DNA of 7,812 nt, taken from assembly GCA_026387055.1 (NCBI GenBank), contig JAPLML010000261.1, positions 1-7,812 of the forward strand, in the 5' to 3' direction. A program made the position numbers and the translations under genes. The notes beneath the pieces are model-generated. The model searched no databases, was not told the origin of the DNA, and saw only the letters and a list, made by a program, of their open reading frames with translations. Origin of the DNA: Planctomycetota bacterium. GTDB taxonomy: Bacteria > Planctomycetota > Phycisphaerae > FEN-1346. Of this stretch, positions 1-6,600 are shown one piece after another (positions within the stretch are counted from its first letter, which is position 1; every line of letters begins with the position of its first letter).

Positions 1-782
1 TTGATCGTCGGCTCCAGGAAGAAGGCGTTCACGAGTTCCGCCCGGCCTTCCTTGATTCGCTGCTTCAACTCGGGAATTCGCTGCGGCGAGAACTCCATGA
101 TGGCCATGAGGTTGTTGACCTCCGAGAGGGCGAAGGCGTACGCGGGGTCGTCGCGCACCCGGTCGAGGTGGTCGAGGTAACTGTTCGCGCAGTAGTTGCG
201 CTCGAGCGACCAGTTGGTAAGCCAGCCGCAACTGGCCGGGTGGAAGTTCGGGACGACGTAGACCTGCACGGCCGGAAAGGCCGTCGGGTGCACCTCGGCT
301 TTCAGCGGCGCCAGCGTGACGGCCTTGACGTTCATCGGCGCGCCGCGGAACGGCCCGGCCTTGAGCGTCACGTGGCAGGGACCGGCCGGCAGGTCCACGA
401 CGCCCAGGTTCGTTTTCCTGTAGGTGTACCAGCCGCCGGTGGACTCGGTCTTGCCCGCGAGGCGTTTGCCCGCGACGGCGATCTCGAAGTCGCCGCCGTT
501 GCCGGGGGCACAGGCCCACGTCAATTCCACGGACGCCCGGCCCGCCTCCTTGACCACGAGGTTCCACTCGACAACCGCCCCGGGATCGCTCCAACTGCCG
601 ATGAAGTCGCCGAAGGCGTAGTACCGCGCCCCGCCGCGGATGGCGGCGTCGGCGGGCGCCAGGCGGACGGAGGGGCCGGCCGGCGTGGACTCTGCGCCCG
701 GGGCTGGGTGACAAGGCGTCGCGGCTAACGTCAGGACGCAGAGAAAGAACGGAAGCGTAAGGAGCGCACGCCCTGGATTCAT
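1..782 (-). CDS. GH38-like alpha-mannosidase family protein, N-terminal part (runs off the window)
   Basis: The first 260 codons are visible and the gene continues past base 1. Residues 1 to about 29 form a signal peptide with a hydrophobic core (LLTLPFFLCVLTLAA), so the product is exported. Residues about 38-160 look like a beta-sandwich carbohydrate-binding module, with the string DFIGSWSDPGAVVEWNLVV and a GGWYTYRKTNLG segment, as often found attached to secreted planctomycete glycosidases. From about residue 172 the sequence follows the GH38 N-terminal catalytic domain: VYVVPNFH, then YLDHLDRVRDDPAYAFALSE, then a QRIKEGRAELVNAFFLEPTI segment typical of the family. GH38 enzymes are retaining, metal-dependent alpha-mannosidases. 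The first metal-binding HxD motif is not conserved here (HPASCGW instead of H-x-D-P-G-W), so activity is uncertain. The nucleophile region lies outside the window. The ATG at 782 is supported by a GGGAGG ribosome site seven bases upstream. The gene starts 15 bp after the stop of the upstream small ORF, in the same frame. Confidence 0.75.
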   Translation of the reverse strand, partial: MNPGRALLTLPFFLCVLTLAATPCHPAPGAESTPAGPSVRLAPADAAIRGGARYYAFGDFIGSWSDPGAVVEWNLVVKEAGRASVELTWACAPGNGGDFEIAVAGKRLAGKTESTGGWYTYRKTNLGVVDLPAGPCHVTLKAGPFRGAPMNVKAVTLAPLKAEVHPTAFPAVQVYVVPNFHPASCGWLTNWSLERNYCANSYLDHLDRVRDDPAYAFALSEVNNLMAIMEFSPQRIPELKQRIKEGRAELVNAFFLEPTI

Positions 783-789
783 GGTAACG

Positions 790-795
790 CCTCCC
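790..795 (-). promoter_or_regulatory. Ribosome binding site of the GH38-like gene
   Basis: GGGAGG on the minus strand, seven bases before the ATG at 782. It decides that start and shows that the GH38-like gene is translated independently, although the upstream 77-codon ORF is in the same frame and separated only by a TGA and five codons. Confidence 0.6.
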
Positions 796-797
796 GC

Positions 798-1031
798 TCA
801 GCAGGGATTGCTGGGCATCATCTCCCAGGCCTTCACCTGGCACTGCTTGGCGCCCTGGGGCTCGATCGTCACGAAGTGACAGGCCGGGCGGTAGGGGTCC
901 TTCAGGAGCTTCTCCCGCAACTGCCGGGCGCCCTCGATCACCCGCCCCATGTCCTGGGCCTGGGCCAGGGAGAACGCCTCCAGGCCGATCGTGGCAACGA
1001 ACATCACAAGGGTTATCTTCTGGAATGTCAT
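798..1031 (-). CDS. Small secreted protein, probable N-terminal remnant of a GH32/GH43-like enzyme
   Basis: A 77-codon ORF. Residues 1-26 are a clear signal peptide (K5, hydrophobic core, cleavage after AQAQ). The mature part begins DMGRVIEGARQLREKLLKDP and continues with YRPACHFV. Secreted five-bladed propeller hydrolases related to GH32/GH43 commonly start with a LREKLLxDPYRPxYHFVxPEG-like segment, followed shortly by a MPFDPNG-type catalytic motif. Here the ORF ends MMPSNPC-stop, roughly where that motif would start, so I read it as a truncated remnant rather than a complete gene. This family link is from memory and is moderate at best. It could instead be a genuine small cysteine-containing secreted protein (Cys51, Cys64, Cys77). 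Start: ATG at 1031 with AGGA seven bases upstream. It lies 58 bp after the GH95 C-terminal fragment and 15 bp before the GH38-like gene, so it is probably co-transcribed with both. Confidence 0.5.
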   Translation of the reverse strand: MTFQKITLVMFVATIGLEAFSLAQAQDMGRVIEGARQLREKLLKDPYRPACHFVTIEPQGAKQCQVKAWEMMPSNPC

Positions 1032-1038
1032 GGTCTGA

Positions 1039-1042
1039 TCCT
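1039..1042 (-). promoter_or_regulatory. Ribosome binding site of the 77-codon ORF
   Basis: AGGA on the minus strand, seven bases before the ATG at 1031. Its presence with correct spacing supports the small ORF as a once-real, possibly still translated, gene start. Confidence 0.4.
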
Positions 1043-1089
1043 GATGTTTCAGTGCGACTGCTCCTCTTCAGGCCGCCCGTGTTGCCTTC

Positions 1090-2247
1090 TCACGGGGCCT
1101 GGAGGTTCCCGTCCAGCCGCTTCGTCTCGCCGGACGTGAAGTTGAGGTCCGTGACCTTCCCGCCATATCGCACCTTGCACGCCGTCCCGGCAACGCTCCG
1201 TATCGTGGCGTTGGTGAGCTTCCCGTCCTTCCACGCTATGTCCACCTCAAATCCGCCGCGGGCGCGCAGGCCTTTGACGCTGCCGGTGGGCCAGGCTTTG
1301 GGCAGCGCGGGCAGGAGCTCGATTTCGCCGGCCTGCGATTGCAGCAACATCTCACAGATGCCGGCGGTGATGCCGAAGTTGCCGTCCATCTGGAACGGCG
1401 GATGATTGGCGAACAGGTTGGGCAGGATGTTGTACGTGAGCAGGCCGCGAACCATGCGATAGGCGTTTTCGGCGTTGCCCAACCGTGCCCACAGCGCACA
1501 GCGCCATGGCCACGTCCAACTCCGCCGACTGTCACCGGCATCGCCGCGGGCGGCGAGCGAGACGGCCGCCGCCTTGGCCAAGTCGGGCGTCTTCGCCACG
1601 CTGATCTGGCGGCCGGGGTAAACGGCGAACAGGTGTGAGGTGTGCCGGTGTTGATCCTTGGGATCATCGCGGTCGATCATCCATTCCATGAGCTGGCCCC
1701 ACCGGCCGATCTTCGGCGTCACCAGCCTGTCGCGCATCGCGGCGACTTTGTCACGGTAGGCCTTGTCCACGCCGAGCGCGTCGGCGGCGTCGACATAGTT
1801 GTTGAACAGGTCCCACACAACCTCCTGGCTGTAGCTGACGCCGTCCTCGTCGGGGCCGTGTTCCGGCGACCAGGCGTTCGGCACAACCAAGCGGCCGTCG
1901 GGCAATGTCTTGAGGTGGTCCTCCCAGAACTCACAGACTTCCTTGAGGATCGGGTAGGCGGTTTTCCCCAGATAGGCCTTGTCGCCGCCGAACGCGTAAT
2001 GCTCCCAGAGGTGCAAGCCATACCAGGCGTTGGCCGTCTTGTCCCACTTCCAGCCGAGTCCGCCGAAGATGTTGTGCGAGGTGCGCAGCGCCCAACCGCG
2101 CGTCTTGCCGGAAGCGGTCCGAAACTCCTTGTCGGCCTGCGTGGCCTTACGCCACGGCTCGAGCTGGCTTGCGATCAGATCGAAGAACGGCAGATGGCCG
2201 TCCGCCAGGTTCGCCGGCTCGGCAGGCCAGTAATTCATCTGGACCAC
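1090..2247 (-). CDS. GH95 alpha-L-fucosidase, C-terminal fragment of a disrupted gene
   Basis: This holds the (alpha/alpha)6-barrel and C-terminal beta-domain of a GH95 inverting alpha-L-fucosidase, in a different frame from the N-terminal half. Counting from the GTG at 2247, MNYWPAEPANL (4-14) is the hallmark just after the catalytic Asn pair. LHLWEHYAF (78-86) and SPEHG (127-131, E129 matching the proposed general acid of Bifidobacterium AfcA, E566) follow, then HRHTSHLFAVYPG (200-212). DGNFGITAG (288-296) contains the Asp equivalent to AfcA D766. The C-terminal sandwich ends NLQAP-stop. No ribosome site precedes the ATG at 2238 or the GTG at 2247; the ATG overlaps the upstream stop as ATGA, so any translation would depend on re-initiation. 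The piece has no signal peptide and lacks the Asn-x-Asn motif, so it is very unlikely to be an active enzyme alone. The reading frame is otherwise intact and well conserved, so the break looks recent or is an assembly error. Confidence 0.85.
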   Translation of the reverse strand: MVQMNYWPAEPANLADGHLPFFDLIASQLEPWRKATQADKEFRTASGKTRGWALRTSHNIFGGLGWKWDKTANAWYGLHLWEHYAFGGDKAYLGKTAYPILKEVCEFWEDHLKTLPDGRLVVPNAWSPEHGPDEDGVSYSQEVVWDLFNNYVDAADALGVDKAYRDKVAAMRDRLVTPKIGRWGQLMEWMIDRDDPKDQHRHTSHLFAVYPGRQISVAKTPDLAKAAAVSLAARGDAGDSRRSWTWPWRCALWARLGNAENAYRMVRGLLTYNILPNLFANHPPFQMDGNFGITAGICEMLLQSQAGEIELLPALPKAWPTGSVKGLRARGGFEVDIAWKDGKLTNATIRSVAGTACKVRYGGKVTDLNFTSGETKRLDGNLQAP

Positions 2248-2252
2248 GCGAC
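2235..2252 (-). other. Deletion and frameshift junction inside the GH95 gene
   Basis: The N-terminal half runs through FGRVSVAW and then reaches a TGA at 2235-2237. The C-terminal half resumes in another frame at VQMNYWPAE. In intact GH95 proteins these two segments are separated by roughly 75-85 residues, including the PTDERL-type loop, the GRYLLIxSSRPG helix, the PANLQGxWN motif and the Asn-x-Asn pair just before xQMNYW. All of this is absent, so this is a deletion of about 230-250 bp that also shifts the frame, not a simple one-base slip. The ATG of MNYW overlaps the stop as ATGA (2235-2238). Confidence 0.75.
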
Positions 2253-3476
2253 CGAGACGCGCCCGAACAACTGCTGGAAATCCGCCACGTGCCGCGCGCG
2301 CAGGTCGTCGTATCCGCGTTTCGCCGCGGCGTCGAGCTCCTGGCGGAGGCGCTGGCCCGGAGGCGGCCCGTGATACTTCTTCCCATAGTCCATCACATAG
2401 CTGGTGCCGGCGGCCAGCAACACGAGGGCTTCATCGCAACCGCGCAGTTGGATCGTGCTGCCGCTCGCCTCCACGGCGCCGCCCTTGGCCGTAACGCGTG
2501 CCCGCGCTTCGTATTCCAGCCCGTTCTTGAGCGTGCCGCTGAAGCCCAGGGCCGTCCCCTCGGCCTGGGTCGTTTCACCGTGCGCACCCTGGAGCCTGAT
2601 CGTGCCCGAGACCGCACCCGCGCGGTCCGCCGTCCAGCGCAGCACAATGACGTTGTCCGGATGGCTCGCCAGCACGGTCCGCGTGTGCGTAACACCGTCC
2701 TTCTTGAAGGTCACGCGATGCTCGGTCTCGGCCAGCCCGAGCGCGCGTGTGTAGCCTTCCACGGCGCTCCGATCCGTTTGCGGCTGCGCGCCGGGGAAAC
2801 TGATTTCCGCGATCTGGAGGTGCGGCGCGCCCTGATTGGCGATGAAGGTGATGCGGTAGTAACGATAGGCCGCGGCGTTGGCGAAGGAGAACGTCTTGGC
2901 GCCGCCGCGCTCGGGCAGCGGCGGCTCGTTCTCGTGCCGGTCGAGCACGGTCCACTGCCGGCCGTCGGTCGAGCCCGACACCTCCCACGTCTTGGGGTCG
3001 CGCTGCGGGAAGTCCGGGCAGCTCGTGAGCGCGTAGGACCCGAGTGCGGCCGCCTTGGCCAGCCGCAACTCCCAGATGACCGGCCGGCCTTTGTGTTCGA
3101 CGCACCACTTGGTGTCGGCACGCCCGTCCACGCTGTACTCGATCTCCTCGCTCGCGTGGTACGCCTGGTGCCCGCTGGCGCACACGACCTCCGTGCCCCC
3201 GGCGCCGAGTTCGATCAAGAGGTCGCCGAAGCTCTGGTAGGCGCCCATCGAGCCGTAGTCTCCGGATGGATTCTCATCGCCGGTCCAGAGGCTGTCCTCG
3301 TTGAACTGGAGGCGCTCCCGCTCGACGCCGCCGAACACCATGCAGCCCAACCGCCCGTTGCCCAGCGGCAGCGCCTCGGCCGACCAGTTCCTGGCCGGTT
3401 TGTCATACCACAACTGCATGTCCTGCGCCGAAGCGGCGCCCGCAAGAAACACGGTTGCAAATAGGAGTGTGCTCAT
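2235..3476 (-). CDS. GH95 alpha-L-fucosidase with F5/8C insert, N-terminal fragment of a disrupted gene
   Basis: This is the N-terminal beta-sandwich half of an exported GH95 alpha-L-fucosidase. Residues 1 to about 17 (counted from the ATG at 3476) are a signal peptide, MSTLLFATVFLAGAASA. The family signature follows: LWYDKPARNWSAEALPLGNG (22-41), GCMVFGG and LQFNEDSLWTGD (56-67). After YQSFGDLLIELG (80-91) the domain is interrupted by an F5/8 type C (discoidin) module at about 94-229, recognised by YSVDGRADTKWCVEH, WEVSGSTDG, YRYYRITF and LQIAEISF. The GH95 sandwich then resumes at GYTRALGLAE and ends FGRVSVAW before a premature TGA. Intact family members are about 750-900 residues, so this is about half a protein. 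The ATG at 3488 would add MFII but has the AAAGG directly against it; the ATG at 3476 has AAGGA eleven bases upstream and is preferred. The gene lies 192 bp after the beta-helix/zincin gene, across the palindromic element. Confidence 0.85.
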   Translation of the reverse strand: MSTLLFATVFLAGAASAQDMQLWYDKPARNWSAEALPLGNGRLGCMVFGGVERERLQFNEDSLWTGDENPSGDYGSMGAYQSFGDLLIELGAGGTEVVCASGHQAYHASEEIEYSVDGRADTKWCVEHKGRPVIWELRLAKAAALGSYALTSCPDFPQRDPKTWEVSGSTDGRQWTVLDRHENEPPLPERGGAKTFSFANAAAYRYYRITFIANQGAPHLQIAEISFPGAQPQTDRSAVEGYTRALGLAETEHRVTFKKDGVTHTRTVLASHPDNVIVLRWTADRAGAVSGTIRLQGAHGETTQAEGTALGFSGTLKNGLEYEARARVTAKGGAVEASGSTIQLRGCDEALVLLAAGTSYVMDYGKKYHGPPPGQRLRQELDAAAKRGYDDLRARHVADFQQLFGRVSVAWSR

Positions 3477-3552
3477 GATGATAAACATCCTTTCCGAGCA
3501 GGCGTGTCCTGTCGCCGCCCTTCCGATGGCCCGAACGCGGACTCCGGCCTCT

Positions 3553-3684
3553 CTAGTAGTCCGTCACACTTGTTCGTGTGAGTGCAACTGGGTAGCGCGG
3601 TGGGCAGTCCTGCCCACCGCGCGGCGGGCAAGACTGCCCGCCGCGCGTACCTTACCGACAGTTTCAATTGTGACGGAGCACTAG
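3553..3684. repeat. 132-bp MITE-like palindromic element with terminal inverted repeats
   Basis: The left end CTAGTAGTCCGTCACA (3553-3568) matches the inverted right end TGTGACGGAGCACTAG (3669-3684) at 14 of 16 positions. Between them are a small hairpin TCACAC-TTGTTC-GTGTGA (3564-3581) and two GC-rich hairpins (3595-3646). There is no room for a transposase. This layout fits a miniature non-autonomous transposable element or a REP/BIME-like repeat. Both ends carry CTAG, which could be a 4-bp target duplication (IS5-group elements favour such sites) or part of the inverted repeat. The element fills most of the gap between the beta-helix/zincin gene and the GH95 gene, and its right end supplies the stop codon of the former. 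Family assignment is open without other copies. Confidence 0.65.
3595..3646. repeat. Tandem 24-bp hairpin units with a compensatory base-pair change
   Basis: Hairpin 1 is GCGCGGTGGGCAG (3595-3607), loop TC, CTGCCCACCGCGC (3610-3622): a perfect 13-bp stem. Hairpin 2 is GCGCGGCGGGCA (3619-3630), loop AGAC, TGCCCGCCGCGC (3635-3646): a perfect 12-bp stem. They share the GCGC at 3619-3622, so they compete or alternate at the base. The two are copies of a 24-bp unit (3595-3618 and 3619-3642). The T3601-A3616 pair of the first is replaced by C3625-G3640 in the second. No T-run follows on either strand, so an intrinsic terminator is not supported, but RNA folding here could still affect transcript stability between the two genes. 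Confidence 0.8.
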
Positions 3685-6600
3685 CGTTTGCCCGGCGGCA
3701 CGTGCATGGCGGCCTCGGACCACATCTGCCGTGTGATGTGGTCTTCCATGATGTGCTTGTAGAACCGCATCCAGGTGGTCTCCGTCGGCGTGCGGCCATA
3801 TTCGGGATCGCCGCCCGGGCGGTTCTCGCCTTCGAAGCGTCCGGCGTCGCTGGAGGGCACCACGTCGTCGGGGTAGTGCAGCACGTTGTGGAACATCCAG
3901 TCGACCTGGTGGAGCCACTCGTGCAGCTCCATTTCCCCGGACGCTTCCCCCGGGAACGGGTAGCTGGTGTGCCAAGCGACGTCAACGTAGCCCGCTCCGC
4001 CCATTTCGCCGAGGCTGGCGTAGGTGGCAGCGATCCACGGCGCCGGCACGTCCGGCCCCTTGTCCTCATTGAACTTCACGTAGGAGAAGACGGTGTCGTA
4101 CTGCTTGCCTTTGAGCAGGGGATCGGTGAACGGGCGAATAAGATGCGGCACCGGGCAGAATGGCCCCTTGCCGGTGCCTTCCATCTTCGTGAGAGGCTCG
4201 TCGACGACCGCGAAGTCGGCGTCAATCCGCAGCATGCCGCTGGAATGGTGGAACACGTGTTTGCCGAAGTCCTCGACGCTCTTGCGGATCTTCTTCTCGT
4301 CGTCCGCGTTGATAGTCTTGTGGACCTCGACCGTCTTCTCGCCGTCCTTCCAGGAGAAGTCCAGTTGCCGGAAGATGACCACGAGGACCTTCCAGGGGCG
4401 GGCCTTCTGGGGGTCGGTGTTCCGCGGGACCTTGGGGCGCAGTTCCTTGAGGTGGGTTCGGGCCTCGACCCGCTGCGCCTCGGTGGCTGCGCAGCGGTCA
4501 ATGATGCGTTCCCACGCCTCCAGGGCGCCCGGCCAGTCCAGGGCCTTCTCGGCGGCCAGCGCCTTGTCGCGGCAAGTGGCAGCGTCCAACACCTGGCCGT
4601 CAGCCTTGGGCGAGGGGGCCGCGGAGATCACCTGGAGCTCCTGGAAGGCGGTGTTCTCGCCGCCGCCAGCCGGGGTGACCGGGGAGAGGCCCCAGACCAG
4701 CCAGCGATGGGAGCCCAGCGGCTTGCCGTCGCTCCGGCGAATACTCGTGGCCACGAAGTCGGTTGTGGGCGTCTTCCGGGTGTCGAGGTCGATGATCGGG
4801 GTGAAGACGGCCGGGTCTTCGACGTTCCAGCCGGGGTCGGAGGCGGCGTTGCTGCCGTAGAGCACAAAACGCTGCCGGCCGCGGACGCCGCCGTGGTTGT
4901 ACGAGAACGTGTTCACCTGGGCGATGCTCTGGGCGGCACCAAGATCGAGCTTGTAGGCGCCGCCCGCCACTCCGTTGCCGAACGCGGGGCCGTAGTTCCT
5001 GGCGAGCTTGCCATCGGTGAGGACCGCGATCGGCTCGTTCAGGGTTCCGGGCTCGCCCGCCACGATCTTCGCCGGCAGGACCGCCGAGGGCGGGGCCAGC
5101 GGGATGACCTTGAAGTCGGGCGATGCCTGGTACTCGGTGACCACGAACGCGTAGTCGGCCACGTCGACGGCCAACGTCGCCTGCCGTCGCCGGACCTCGA
5201 TCGCGAGCTTCTTGCCCGCGGCCTCATCCTGCATCTGGAAGAGGTCGCTCACCGTCCGCACGGGCTTGCCGCCGCAGGCAAGGACGACATCGTCTTTCTG
5301 AAGCCCGGCCTTGGCAGCCAGGCTTCCGGGGGGCACGTTCAGCAGGAGCACGCCGTACTCCCCGGGCAATCCGTAGGCGGACCGGTCGCCCAGGCCGGAG
5401 ATGCTGCGGACCCGGGCCTGCCAGATATAGTTCGGGCGACTGACCACCGGCTTGACGCTGCCGTCGCCGGCAGGGGGGGTGAGCTTGGGCATCGGCGGCG
5501 TCCGGGCGATGGCCTTGAGCTCGGGCTTCTCGACGCCGAACCGGTCCATCGGGAAGTTCACGAAGCCGAGCTTCAGCGCCGGCGAGCCCTCCTTCACACG
5601 GAAGTCGCCGTTGGCCGGATCGACGAACATGGCGTCGGCGACGATCGAGTGGGCGTCGCGCTTCGACTGCTCGGCGAGCTTCGCCGCGGGCTTCGGCTCC
5701 GTCATGCCTTCGCGGTGGACGAGGTTGCGGTCCATCTCCCTACCCCACGGGGTGGACGGCATGCCGCCGGCGGGCAGGTAGTGGTCGGTCCACATGATGT
5801 TCCGCCGAACCACGTCTTCGCTGTGCTTGAACCACACGTGCGGGTGGAACCCGCTTCCGACCATGATGTTGTTCTCAACCACGCGGAAGAACCCCTCGCG
5901 ATTCTTGATGCCGCCGTTAAGGCAGAGGTTATTGGAGAGGTGGTAGTCGGTGGAGCCGTCGTCCAGGTCGATGTCCCAGCCGTGGTCGCAGCGCCACCGG
6001 TTGTTGCGCAGGATGACGGTCTTGACGGCATCCAGCCGCACCACGGCCTTCTCGGTTTCCCAGGTCTTGTCGTCGTTCAGGTTCAGGCCGCTCAGGCCCC
6101 AGTAGCGGTCGCGACCCCAGGAGTTGAACGAGCCGTGGTCGCCGGTCTCCTTGACCGTGTCGAAGATGTCGCAGAACTCGATGACGTGGCCGCCCCAGCA
6201 GCCGTCGCCGATGTTGATGCCGGCGCGCGGCACGTCGTAGATGGAGCAGTGGCGAACGGTGATGCCCTGCGCGAGTTCGATCTGCACCGGGGCGGTCTGC
6301 TTCTCCACGCGGCCCGAGAGGTAGATCAGGCAATCGTCCACCAGGCAGTCGGAGGGATAGTTGTCGGTCTTCGGCCCCGGGGTGCGGTCCAGCGTTGCGA
6401 ACGTCTGCGAACGGTCTTTCCAGTCTCGCGGAACACGGGCCGCCTCACGGTCGCCCACGAACGCCACGCCGTTGCCGCCGGCCTTGGCGATGTGGCAGCC
6501 TCGGACGGTCACGCGGCGGTTGTAGTTGTTCACGAAGACGGCGTTGCCGCCGACCTGGTCGATAAAGCAGTCCTCCAGCGAACAGTCTTCGGCGCCCGTG

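Noticed and set aside
168..728. Plus-strand open frame of 186 codons opposite the GH38-like gene
   Set aside because: The minus strand encodes a signal peptide plus GH38-like motifs in this interval, and the plus-strand translation has no family resemblance.
1500..1545. Possible local frame slip in the GH95 C-terminal half (GDSRRSWTWPWRCALWARL differs from the common GTGWSxAW motif)
   Set aside because: The frame is continuous, both flanks are in the same frame and align with GH95, and the segment reads naturally as a family variant.
2169..3464. Plus-strand open frame of 431 codons opposite the GH95 gene
   Set aside because: No recognisable motifs, and it is fully explained as the antisense shadow of the two GH95 fragments. 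It also crosses the GH95 break without any matching feature.
3595..3646. Rho-independent terminator
   Set aside because: The stems are strong but no T-run follows on either strand, and the structure is better explained as the core of the palindromic repeat.
3595..3646. CRISPR repeat
   Set aside because: There are only two adjacent 24-bp units with no spacers between them and no cas genes.
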